Source of the DNA: Cnuella takakiae
Lineage (GTDB): Bacteria; Bacteroidota; Bacteroidia; Chitinophagales; Chitinophagaceae
Direction: 5' to 3'
NCBI RefSeq assembly: GCF_001953305.1
Contig: NZ_MTFE01000010.1
Span: 4,787,521 to 4,838,767 of the forward strand
DNA: 51,247 nucleotides
The translations under genes and the position numbers were made by a program. This document shows positions 9,779 through 17,130 of the stretch, piece after piece. The notes below the pieces were generated by a model, which made no database searches, was not told the origin of the DNA, and was given only the letters and a program-made list of their open reading frames with translations. Position 1 is the stretch's first letter. Each line of letters opens with the position of its first letter.

Positions 9779-10270
9779 ATGGCTAGCCGAATAGAGCAAA
9801 TCAGTCACCCGCTGGACCTGGACGAAAAATTAAACCTGCACCACAAAGGGTGGATCATCCAGCCTGTTGGCAAGGTATTGTTGGTAGGCCTGATGGTGAT
9901 GGGCCTGCTGGGTCTTTTTGGTGAAGGCCTGCTCAGCCAGCAGCAGGTAAGGCAGGGCACTACCCAGCTTAGCTATGAAAAATTCTTCCGCCAATATGGC
10001 GAGATGGAACTCAAAGTGCAGCAGGCAGGCGTAAGCGGCCGCTCCGCCATCTCTTTTCCTTTGGATTATATCAACCACCTGCAGGTAACACAGGTACTGC
10101 CGCAACCCGAATCAACCTTTATCCGCGACGGGCAGCTATGGTATGTATTCCAGGCCGATCAAAACCTACAGGTCACTTTTTACATACGGCCCCAAACACG
10201 GGGCAACCTGCATGGATCGGTGTATGTAAACGAGGACAATATCCCTATTCATCACTTTTTCTATCCCTGA
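9779..10270 (+). CDS. Small membrane-anchored protein of unknown function, paired with DUF421
   Basis: The 163-residue protein has one clear membrane segment (residues about 32-52, VLLVGLMVMGLLGLFGEGLL) after a basic, cytosolic N-terminus. The remaining 110 residues form a soluble domain, probably beta-rich and outside the cytosol. The downstream DUF421 gene starts 1 nt after its stop, so they are one operon. Such single-span proteins next to DUF421 genes are common, but I know no function. Confidence 0.75.
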   Translation: MASRIEQISHPLDLDEKLNLHHKGWIIQPVGKVLLVGLMVMGLLGLFGEGLLSQQQVRQGTTQLSYEKFFRQYGEMELKVQQAGVSGRSAISFPLDYINHLQVTQVLPQPESTFIRDGQLWYVFQADQNLQVTFYIRPQTRGNLHGSVYVNEDNIPIHHFFYP

Positions 10271-10271
10271 T

Positions 10272-10718
10272 ATGAACCCTGTTATCAGAGCCATAGTCAT
10301 CTACCTGTTCCTGCTCATCGTCTTCCGCTTTATGGGCAAGCGCAGCCTTGCCTCTACCACCACTTTCGACTTTGTGGTGCTGCTCATTATTTCGGAGGTC
10401 ATCCAAAATGCCCTGGTGGGTGAAGATTATAGCCTTACCAACGGGCTGCTGCTGATTGCCACCCTGATGGGAATGGATGTCATCCTGTCGTTGGTTAAAT
10501 CCAAATTCAAAAAATTTGACCAGGTAGCTGAAGGTGTTCCCCTCATTATTGTAGAACAGGGCAAACCCCTTTATGAACGCATGCAAAAAACCGGTGTGGA
10601 GATAGACGATATAATGCAGGCTGCCCGTATGCTGCAAGGATTGGAACGGATGGACCAGATACGGTATGCAGTACTGGAAAAAGACGGCAGTATTTCCATC
10701 ATTCCGCAGAACGGATAA
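10272..10718 (+). CDS. DUF421 / YetF-type membrane protein
   Basis: The 148-residue protein matches DUF421 (YetF/YcaP). It has two or three N-terminal membrane helices (IVIYLFLLIVFRFMG, FVVLLIISEVIQNAL, GLLLIATLMGMDVIL) with the family motif RFMGKRSLASTTTFDFVVLL. A cytosolic alpha/beta domain carries VPLIIVEQGK and the IRYAVLEKDGSISIIP ending typical of the family. Members are implicated in envelope or spore-coat related processes, but no biochemical activity is established. It ends at a strong terminator (10732-10769). Confidence 0.88.
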   Translation: MNPVIRAIVIYLFLLIVFRFMGKRSLASTTTFDFVVLLIISEVIQNALVGEDYSLTNGLLLIATLMGMDVILSLVKSKFKKFDQVAEGVPLIIVEQGKPLYERMQKTGVEIDDIMQAARMLQGLERMDQIRYAVLEKDGSISIIPQNG

Positions 10719-10731
10719 AAAGCAGCAATGC

Positions 10732-10769
10732 AAAAACGGCTGGACACTAACCGGTGTTCAGCCGTTTTT
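10732..10769 (+). terminator. Rho-independent terminator after the DUF421 gene
   Basis: AAAAACGGCTGGACAC pairs with GTGTTCAGCCGTTTTT around a short loop (one G-T mismatch in the stem), 14 nt after the stop at 10718. The A-rich 5' and T-rich 3' flanks fit a bidirectional terminator. Confidence 0.85.
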
Positions 10770-10967
10770 ATTTACAGCCGTTTACTTGTTTATATGGCCG
10801 TTTTCTTTTGCAGCAAGGCTTGTATTTTAAATAATAAACAACCATATTTAAATACCCGGTTACGCTCCTTTTCCAAATACTAACAAACACCGCGCACCCA
10901 TTGAAAGCAGGACCGTCCCAGCTTATAAAAAAAGACAGCACAACAGCATCATTTATATGTAAAAACC

Positions 10968-10981
10968 GATAACCGGTTATC
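10968..10981. promoter_or_regulatory. 14-bp palindrome in the spacer before the GH19 gene
   Basis: GATAACCGGTTATC is a perfect palindrome 41 nt before the ATG at 11023. The surrounding gene-free stretch (10719-11022, about 300 nt) otherwise holds only the terminator at 10732-10769 and AT-rich sequence. A dimeric repressor or activator site is possible; nothing identifies its protein. Confidence 0.4.
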
Positions 10982-11022
10982 CTGCCCCAACCTAAACTTT
11001 AGTCAATTCAAATTGCAACCAT

Positions 11023-11619
11023 ATGGACCTGGCACAAATCATGGGTGCAGCCAATGCACCCCTCAAGGCAGCTCAAAAGTTTATGCCTTTTATTGTTGAT
11101 ACCTGCGATCGTTACCAGATCAACACGCCCATCCGGCAACTATGTTTCCTGGCACAGGTAGGGCATGAAAGCGGGGGATTATTTTATACGGAGGAACTGG
11201 CCAGCGGCAAGGCCTACGAAGGCCGCCCCGACCTGGGCAACACCGTGCCGGGCGACGGCGTACGGTTCAAGGGACGCGGCCTGATCCAAATTACCGGCCG
11301 CGCCAACTACGGAGCCCTGAGTACGGCACTCGGGGCAGACTTTATCGACAATCCTACCCTGCTGGGTGGCCGTAATGTAAACCTGTGCACCCCCGACCAG
11401 TTGAAATACGCGGCCCTCAGTGCCGGTTGGTATTGGAACAGCCGCAACCTGAATGCTGTTGCCGACAAAATTGACATCGGCCACTCCATTGATGATGGCG
11501 ACAACCTGAGCCAGTTCAAGCTCATGACCCGCAGGATCAATGGCGGCCTCAATGGCATTGCCGACCGGCTGGATCGTTTTAAAAAGGGGGTACAATTCTT
11601 TGTTGGTATGCCTGCCTAG
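11023..11619 (+). CDS. Glycoside hydrolase family 19 protein (chitinase / lysozyme type)
   Basis: The 198-residue product is a compact GH19 catalytic domain, the size of phage-type or Proteobacterial lysozyme-like GH19 enzymes without chitin-binding modules. Catalytic features are visible: FLAQVGHESGGLFYTEE (Glu49 acid candidate, second acidic pair 57-58) and FKGRGLIQITGRANY (about 83-97). GH19 enzymes hydrolyse beta-1,4 bonds in chitin or peptidoglycan by inversion. There is no signal peptide, so export would need another route (lysis, a contractile system or holin) or it acts inside. No phage genes are adjacent. It has its own upstream spacer and ends at a bidirectional terminator. Confidence 0.92.
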   Translation: MDLAQIMGAANAPLKAAQKFMPFIVDTCDRYQINTPIRQLCFLAQVGHESGGLFYTEELASGKAYEGRPDLGNTVPGDGVRFKGRGLIQITGRANYGALSTALGADFIDNPTLLGGRNVNLCTPDQLKYAALSAGWYWNSRNLNAVADKIDIGHSIDDGDNLSQFKLMTRRINGGLNGIADRLDRFKKGVQFFVGMPA

Positions 11620-11634
11620 GAATAGGCTGCGCAC

Positions 11635-11671
11635 AAAAAAGCGGAACCAGTGCTGTTGGTTCCGCTTTTTT
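11635..11671. terminator. Bidirectional terminator between GH19 and AIM24 genes
   Basis: AAAAAAGCGGAACCA and its exact complement TGGTTCCGCTTTTTT flank a 7-nt loop, between two convergent genes (stops at 11619 and 11688). The A/T flanks give a U-tract in both directions. Confidence 0.92.
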
Positions 11672-11687
11672 ATTGAAAGATTGCTTG

Positions 11688-12491
11688 CTACCAGCCATCG
11701 CCATCCAGCATATTGCCCAGGCCACCCAGCAGGCCGCCTTCTTCCTTGCGGGTAGTGGTGCCATACTGCAGGATGCGGCTGGCCAACCTGCTTACAGGCA
11801 GGGTTTGAATCCACACCCGGCCGGGGCCGCGCAGGGTGGCAAAAAACAGGCCTTCGCCACCAAAAAAAGTATTCTTGATACCGCCTACAAACTGGATATC
11901 ATAATCCACCGAAGGCGTGAAAGCTACTAGGCAACCGGTATCCACTTTCAACAGCTCGCCGGGTTGCAGGTCGCGCTCCACGATGTGGCCACCGGCATGT
12001 ACAAAAGCCAGGCCGTCGCCCTCCAGTTTTTGCATGATGAAACCTTCGCCACCAAACAGGCCGGTACCCAGCCTGCGCTGGAACTCGATGCCCACACTAA
12101 CGCCTTTGGCTGCACAGAGAAAAGAGTCTTTCTGACAAATCATCTTACCACCCATCCGCATCAGGTCCATGGCAATGACCTTACCGGGGTAGGGCGAGGC
12201 AAAGGTCACTTTACGACGACCCTGGTTTACATTGGTAAAGGCGGTCATGAACAGGCTTTCACCGGTGAGCAGGCGTTTACCAGCACCCATCAGTTTTCCA
12301 AAAAGGCCTTTATTCTGGGTGGAGCCGTCGCCAAAAATGGTTTCCATCATGATGCCATCGTCCATCATCATAAAGGCGCCGCTTTCCGCAATCGCCGTTT
12401 CGTTGGGATCCAGCTCTATTTCCACGCACTGCATTTCCTTACCCAGTATTTTGTAGTCGATCTCGTGTGCTCTTTGTCCGTAAGGGGTCAT
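11688..12491 (-). CDS. AIM24 / TIGR00266 family protein
   Basis: The 267-residue product shows the repeated beta pattern of the AIM24 family (TIGR00266). This includes GEYQ-like early strands ([19 protein letters not shown]), the mid-protein FFGGEGL and [17 protein letters not shown] repeats, [20 protein letters not shown], and the terminal GLLGGLG region. Bacterial members are cytosolic beta-sandwich proteins of unclear role. The ATG at 12491 is chosen because the upstream extension is unlike the family. It is transcribed alone, converging on the GH19 gene. Confidence 0.9.
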   Translation of the reverse strand: MTPYGQRAHEIDYKILGKEMQCVEIELDPNETAIAESGAFMMMDDGIMMETIFGDGSTQNKGLFGKLMGAGKRLLTGESLFMTAFTNVNQGRRKVTFASPYPGKVIAMDLMRMGGKMICQKDSFLCAAKGVSVGIEFQRRLGTGLFGGEGFIMQKLEGDGLAFVHAGGHIVERDLQPGELLKVDTGCLVAFTPSVDYDIQFVGGIKNTFFGGEGLFFATLRGPGRVWIQTLPVSRLASRILQYGTTTRKEEGGLLGGLGNMLDGDGW

Positions 12492-12657
12492 AAACAAAAA
12501 TTTGAACGGGGAAATTAAGTATGAAACAGGAAGTACAAAACAGGAAGTGTACAATGCGTGCAGAAAAGGATGAGCGGCAGCCACCCCCCATTCTAAAGAA
12601 ACTGCTTACAACCGCCATTTAGCTCCAGGCTTAAAAAGCAATGCCCGGGGCAGCCTG

Positions 12658-12665
12658 TATCTTTG
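12658..12665 (+). promoter_or_regulatory. Bacteroidota -7 box for recQ
   Basis: TATCTTTG fits the TAnnTTTG consensus of the Bacteroidota housekeeping sigma factor and lies 9-16 nt before the ATG at 12674. It argues against the upstream in-frame ATG at 12641, which would sit ahead of the promoter. A clear -33 TTTG is not seen. Confidence 0.55.
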
Positions 12666-12673
12666 AGCCGTAC

Positions 12674-14572
12674 ATGACCGACATCCACGACATCCTGCAT
12701 CAGTATTGGGGTTACGATGAGTTCCGGCCCTTGCAGCAACAGATCATCGAAGTGGTGCTGGAAGGCAGGGACACGCTGGCACTGCTGCCCACGGGTGGCG
12801 GCAAGAGCCTCTGCTACCAGGTGCCGGCAATGGCGCAGGAAGGTATCTGCATCGTGGTATCGCCACTCATTGCCCTGATGAAAGACCAGGTGGAAAACCT
12901 GAAACAGCGGGGCATACTGGCTGCGGCCATTTATACAGGCCAGTCGCGCAGGCAGATTGTGCAAACCCTGAAGAACGTAGCCTTTGGCCCCTACAAGCTG
13001 CTGTATGTGTCGCCCGAAAGGCTGGAAACAGACCTGTTCCAGGAGTTCCTGCCGGCAATGGATGTAAACCTGATTGCCGTGGATGAAGCACATTGTATCT
13101 CACAGTGGGGTTACGATTTCCGGCCAGCGTATACCCGCATTGCGCAGCTGCGCAAACAATTGCGGGGTGTGCCCGTGCTGGCCCTCACCGCCTCGGCAAC
13201 CACCCAAGTACAGGAAGACATTTGCACCCAGCTGCAGTTCAAAACACCGCATATCCTGCGCCAGTCGTTTGAACGAAAAAATATCAGCTATAGCGCATTC
13301 AACGAGCCCGCCAAAATCAACAAGCTCCAACAAATACTGGCTAAGGTGCCCGGTACCGCCATTGTGTATTGCAAAAGCCGCAGGCGCACCGTGGAACTTG
13401 CCGAACTGCTTTCCCTGCAGGGCATGGATGCCAAAGCCTACCATGCGGGTTTGAGTAATGAGGAAAGGGCGGCCAGGCAGGAAGCATGGATCCAGAATAA
13501 AACAAGGGTGATGGTGTGCACCAATGCATTTGGCATGGGCATCGACAAACCCGATGTGCGGGTGGTGGTGCACTACGATGCACCCGACTGCCTGGAGAAC
13601 TATTACCAGGAAGCAGGCCGCGCCGGCAGGGATGGCAAGAAATCCTATGCCGTGCTGCTATACGACAACAAAGACCTGGAAGAACTGGAAGCCTTACCAC
13701 AGAAACGCTTCCCGGCATTCGACGAGATCAGGGAAGTGTTTCGTTCGCTGGTAAACTTTTTACAGATGCCCACCTATACCGGGCAGGACCAGGCCTTTGA
13801 TTTCCGCTTCGATGTTTTTGTAAAAAACTTCAAGCTAGATAGCTATACGGCCTTGTATGCCTTGAAAGCACTGGAAAGCGATGGCTGGTTCGACTTCAAC
13901 GAACGCAGCTTTGCACCGGCAACAGTGACCTTCCGGGCCACCAAGGATTTGCTGTACGAATTTTACCGGTCCTACCCACAGTATGAAGCCATTTGCACCA
14001 CGCTGTTGCGTACCTATGGCGGCATCTTCGACTACCCTGCCAGTATTTCGGAGGCGCTGCTGGCCAAACTGATGCGGCTGAAAGAAGACGAAGTAAAACA
14101 GCTGCTGCGGGAAGTAATGGCCTTTCACATCATTGAATACAATGCTGCCAACGAAACACCCCAGGTCATCTGGCGCAAACACCGGGTGCCTGCAAAGGAA
14201 CTGACCATGAACCACCGGGCTTATATCGAGCGGCGCGAAACCTTTGCTGCCCGGGTGCAAACCATGTTGCAGTATGTGCACACACCAAGCTGCCGCAGCC
14301 GGTTTATCAACCAGTACTTTGGCGATGCAGCTGCTGTTGATTGCGGCACCTGCGATACCTGTTTACAACGCAAAAAGAAAGCCCTCAACCCGGAGGAGTT
14401 TGCAGCCATCAGCAAAGCCTTGCAACAACAATTGCAATCGCCCAAAACGCTTGCAGAACTGTTGCAGGAACTAAACGCCACACACCGCGATAAAACCAAA
14501 CAGGTGTTGCAGTTTTTGCAGGCGGAAGAAAAAGTGGTGGGAGATGAACTTGGGCGGCTGAAGTGGCGGTAA
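12674..14572 (+). CDS. recQ: ATP-dependent DNA helicase RecQ
   Basis: The 632-residue product carries the RecQ superfamily-2 helicase motifs in order: FRPLQQQII (motif 0), LPTGGGKS (Walker A, about 39-45), DEAHCISQWGYDFRP (motif II and the aromatic-rich loop), ALTASAT (motif III), and QEAGRAGRDG (motif VI). Near 560 a zinc-binding end of the RQC region is seen (CRSRF...CGTCDTC). No HRDC domain follows; the last 60 residues look like a degenerate winged helix, so it is the shorter RecQ type common in Bacteroidota. It unwinds DNA 3'-5' in recombination and fork repair. Confidence 0.95.
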   Translation: MTDIHDILHQYWGYDEFRPLQQQIIEVVLEGRDTLALLPTGGGKSLCYQVPAMAQEGICIVVSPLIALMKDQVENLKQRGILAAAIYTGQSRRQIVQTLKNVAFGPYKLLYVSPERLETDLFQEFLPAMDVNLIAVDEAHCISQWGYDFRPAYTRIAQLRKQLRGVPVLALTASATTQVQEDICTQLQFKTPHILRQSFERKNISYSAFNEPAKINKLQQILAKVPGTAIVYCKSRRRTVELAELLSLQGMDAKAYHAGLSNEERAARQEAWIQNKTRVMVCTNAFGMGIDKPDVRVVVHYDAPDCLENYYQEAGRAGRDGKKSYAVLLYDNKDLEELEALPQKRFPAFDEIREVFRSLVNFLQMPTYTGQDQAFDFRFDVFVKNFKLDSYTALYALKALESDGWFDFNERSFAPATVTFRATKDLLYEFYRSYPQYEAICTTLLRTYGGIFDYPASISEALLAKLMRLKEDEVKQLLREVMAFHIIEYNAANETPQVIWRKHRVPAKELTMNHRAYIERRETFAARVQTMLQYVHTPSCRSRFINQYFGDAAAVDCGTCDTCLQRKKKALNPEEFAAISKALQQQLQSPKTLAELLQELNATHRDKTKQVLQFLQAEEKVVGDELGRLKWR

Positions 14573-14596
14573 GCTGTTGGTGCAAAAGCGAACCTT

Positions 14597-14633
14597 AAAC
14601 ACCTCGGAGGTCTTGAAGACCTCCGAGGTGTTT
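14597..14633. repeat. CCTCGGAGG-type REP palindrome, copy 1
   Basis: A perfect 18-bp inverted repeat around one base, core ACCTCGGAGGTCTT. It lies 60 nt upstream of the transposase-like gene; further copies are at 15303-15339 and 17096-17130. Confidence 0.9.
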
Positions 14634-14692
14634 AAGACCTCCAGCGCTTTGACACTTGAAGTCCTGTTAGTCTTTTACTATCTTAAAGACAT

Positions 14693-15352
14693 ATGACTGC
14701 TTTCAAAGACCCGCTCCTTCCCGGCGCGCTTTACCACATCTTCAACCGCGCCGTTGGCAGGGAGCAGTTATTTGTACAACCGGGGAATTACGACTTTTTC
14801 TTCAGCAAGTTGCAGCACCACATTGCACCCTGTGCGCAAATTCTGGCCTACAGCTTTCTACCCAACCACTTTCACCTGATGGTTCGGCTTAATAGTGAGC
14901 CTGAGTTATTGTTGCAGCTGCAGCAACACAAAAGAACGCTCAGCACTGCGAATCTTCCTACATGACTACTGCAGCAGTGGTCCAATTGCTTCAACGCCTA
15001 TACAAAAGCGTTCAACAAGCAACAGCAACGCAGCGGCAAATTGTTCGAAGAGCCGTTTCGCAGACGGCAGATCACCCAACCGGATTACTACACGCGGCTA
15101 GTAGCTTATATCCATTGCAATGCGATCAAACACCGGCTTGCCGAAACAATCGACGGATGGCCACACAGTTCCTTCCATCAATACCTGCGACCTGAAGTTT
15201 GGCTGGGCAGGAACGAGGTAGCCAACTGGTTTGGCAGTCTGGAACACTTCTACCGCTTTCACCTGCAGTTGGGCCAGCATTATACAGCACAACAGGAAAC
15301 CGCCAAACCTCGGAGGTCTTATAGACCTCCGAGGTTTGGACATCCTCAATAA
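14693..15352 (+). pseudogene. REP-associated tyrosine transposase (RAYT), interrupted by an in-frame stop
   Basis: Reading frame 14693-15352 encodes a complete RAYT (TnpA_REP, IS200-like Y1 family) of about 218 residues, except that codon 91 (14963-14965) is TGA. Before it: the HUH metal motif LPNHFHLMVRL. After it, in the same frame: WSNCFNAYTKAFNKQQQRSG, LFEEPFRR and YTRLVAYIHCNAIKHRL with the nucleophile-region tyrosines. These enzymes nick and join REP hairpins and drive their spread. No frameshift is needed to join the halves, so a single nonsense change explains the break. Palindromes of the same type flank it (14597 and 15303), and the 3' copy encodes the last residues (KPRRSYRPPRFG). 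Readthrough or a recent mutation are both possible. Confidence 0.9.
15303..15339. repeat. CCTCGGAGG-type REP palindrome, copy 2
   Basis: CCAAACCTCGGAGGTCT and its complement surround TAT. It lies inside the 3' end of the RAYT frame and just before the convergent stop at 15346, so it may also act as a terminator for both genes. Confidence 0.9.
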
Positions 15353-16770
15353 GGCAATAAATACCTGCCTGCCTTCCTGCCCATCAGTCCCGGGTAGAAA
15401 CGCAGGTAAACCTGCGCCCCAAGCGGATTTTGACCATACAGTGAAGCCAGGCGCTGGTCGGGGCTAAAAAAGGTAAGATGGCCGCCACCGGCTATGTTGA
15501 TGTTGCCAACCGTAAACAACCGGTAGTTCAATCCCGCGGTGATAGCATGTACGCCAAAGAGCGCATCATGGCCATAGGCCTCTTCGTCCAGCACCAGTTC
15601 CTCGGTTGATTTCTGCACCCATTCGTAGCGGCTGTACACACCCAAGCGACGCACGGTATAGGCGCCTTCCACCAGTGCCGCATGTTCGCCTTTATGATTT
15701 TTGGTTTTATTCACGCCCCACAAGGCCGTAGCATTCCAATAGCTGTTGCCTTGGTTATACTTCGAGTAAATGACCGAAGCGGTAGTACGGCGCACATCTT
15801 CACCAGGGTGCAAAGGTTCCGGCTCTTTCAAAAACCCATGCGACACCTGCATGGCCCAGTTGGCAGAAGGGTTGTACGACAAGCGGCCACTCCAGGAGTC
15901 AAACCGGGGTTTGTCAAAGCCATAGCGGGCCTCATCGGGCTCACGGCCGGTAAAGGAAGATCCTTCCACCTTGAATTTACCATACCGCACACCCAGGGTA
16001 GCCACGCCAAAAGTGATGTGCGTAGCATCCGTCCAGTGATGGCTCAGGGTAGCATCGGGGTTGAGCAGTGCCGATGGGCGGTGCATAAAAGCAACCGGCC
16101 CGATTGCCGGCTCGCCCGGCAATCCCACATATGCATACACATCGGCCTTGGGAGAAAGGGCCAGGCTATATCCAACCGATAACTCTGATACCAGATCGTG
16201 CGGGTGTTGGCGATCCACAAGGGGCTTACCTTTCCATGATTCACCCGTTTGAAACAAAAGGGGGTAGCCTGCGCCTCCAGCAATTACGGGGTCAAGCGAC
16301 AACATGCCGCTGAAGCGAAACAGGCCGTTCTTCCCAACCCGTCTTTGTCCCATCAGCATTACCCAATTGGGTGCGTCTACCTTGGCATCGCCACGGGTGC
16401 CGCGATCCAAAAGGTCTTGTTTGTTGTACCGGAGAAAGGCGTTATAGTGGAGCATATACATCCACTTCTTGCTATGGTACATCTGGCCATACATGGGCGA
16501 TTCATCGGGCAGCCAACCGGTACCCGAACCATTCCGGTTCATGGGCAGGTTGAAGGAAAATGCGTGCGACATGGGTACCTCTGAGGGATGGTCATCGTGT
16601 TGGGCATGGCTGGCAGTGCTGTGGTCATGACCACCGGTATGGCTTTGTTGCCGGGGCTTAACAGTATCTGTTTTGGGGGTAGCATGATCGTGTTGGTGAT
16701 GCTGGTGTTCCTGTGCCAGCAATGCCTGGGTTATCAACAGGCTCATTACAAATGCGGTCAGTTGTTTCAT
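15346..16770 (-). CDS. His-rich exported, probable outer-membrane protein of the copper island
   Basis: The 474-residue protein has a signal peptide (MKQLTAFVMSLLITQALLA-Q). Residues 20-70 hold more than a dozen histidines (EHQHHQHDH, HTGGHDH, HAQHDDH), a likely metal-binding segment. The rest (about 75-474) is a long series of aromatic beta strands with alternating residues (MYMLHYNAFLRYN, LGVRYGKFKVEGSSF, YLRFYPGLMGRK), as in beta-barrel proteins. It is the distal gene of the copper cluster on this strand, separated from the HMA gene by a terminator. A role in copper binding or efflux at the outer membrane is inferred from context and the His tract. Confidence 0.78.
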   Translation of the reverse strand: MKQLTAFVMSLLITQALLAQEHQHHQHDHATPKTDTVKPRQQSHTGGHDHSTASHAQHDDHPSEVPMSHAFSFNLPMNRNGSGTGWLPDESPMYGQMYHSKKWMYMLHYNAFLRYNKQDLLDRGTRGDAKVDAPNWVMLMGQRRVGKNGLFRFSGMLSLDPVIAGGAGYPLLFQTGESWKGKPLVDRQHPHDLVSELSVGYSLALSPKADVYAYVGLPGEPAIGPVAFMHRPSALLNPDATLSHHWTDATHITFGVATLGVRYGKFKVEGSSFTGREPDEARYGFDKPRFDSWSGRLSYNPSANWAMQVSHGFLKEPEPLHPGEDVRRTTASVIYSKYNQGNSYWNATALWGVNKTKNHKGEHAALVEGAYTVRRLGVYSRYEWVQKSTEELVLDEEAYGHDALFGVHAITAGLNYRLFTVGNINIAGGGHLTFFSPDQRLASLYGQNPLGAQVYLRFYPGLMGRKAGRYLLPY

Positions 16771-16795
16771 ACCAAAGGTTTGGGTGTGTTGGGAT

Positions 16796-16843
16796 AAGAA
16801 AGATTGGCCTGCCTGGGAAAAGTGCGCAGCAATCAGGCCAATC
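16796..16843 (-). terminator. Terminator after the small HMA gene
   Basis: On the minus strand GATTGGCCTG pairs with CAGGCCAATC over a 22-nt loop and is followed by TTTCTT. It starts 8 nt after the HMA stop at 16851 and may separate that gene from the His-rich protein gene. Confidence 0.65.
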
Positions 16844-16850
16844 GTTTGGT

Positions 16851-17060
16851 TTACCTGGGTTGTGCGTTAAAGCCGGCCCTACCAACCAGTGACTGGATAT
16901 CGGAAGTGTTCAGCTCTTCCGTTTCAATCGTCAGTGTCTTCTGCGGCTCCCCGGTGGCCACATGCCATTTTTGAATCCGGGACTCTTTGTCCAGCAAAGG
17001 CTTTACAGCAGCCACACAGCAGTTACAGTTGATGTTAGTAGTGAATTGAAGGGTTTTCAT
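16851..17060 (-). CDS. Small heavy-metal-associated (HMA) domain protein, CopZ-like
   Basis: The 69-residue product is a single ferredoxin-like HMA domain. The metal loop reads INCNCC (residues 11-16), which contains the usual C-x-x-C with an extra cysteine. The second half (LTIETEELNTSDIQSLVGRAGF) matches the beta-alpha-beta end of the fold. Such proteins pass Cu(I) to P-type ATPases. It is 67 nt downstream of copA on the same strand, with a REP palindrome between them. The Met of MxCxxC is Ile here, as in many Bacteroidota copies. Confidence 0.88.
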   Translation of the reverse strand: MKTLQFTTNINCNCCVAAVKPLLDKESRIQKWHVATGEPQKTLTIETEELNTSDIQSLVGRAGFNAQPR

Positions 17061-17095
17061 GTTGTTGGTTATAATGATAGATAAAGGAGGGAGGC

Positions 17096-17130
17096 TAAAC
17101 CTCGGAGGTCTTAAAAACCTCCGAGGTTTA
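17096..17130. repeat. CCTCGGAGG-type REP palindrome, copy 3
   Basis: TAAACCTCGGAGGT and its complement around CTTAAAA, 1.8 kb from the RAYT. Its last three bases are the copA stop codon (17128-17130). Confidence 0.9.

Noticed and set aside
11023-11619. Prophage remnant around the GH19 enzyme
   Set aside because: No integrase, capsid, tail or holin-like gene is present; neighbours are ordinary chromosomal genes.
14693-15352. A frameshift in the RAYT gene
   Set aside because: Both halves are in the same reading frame (14693 and 15041 differ by 348 nt); only an in-frame TGA separates them.
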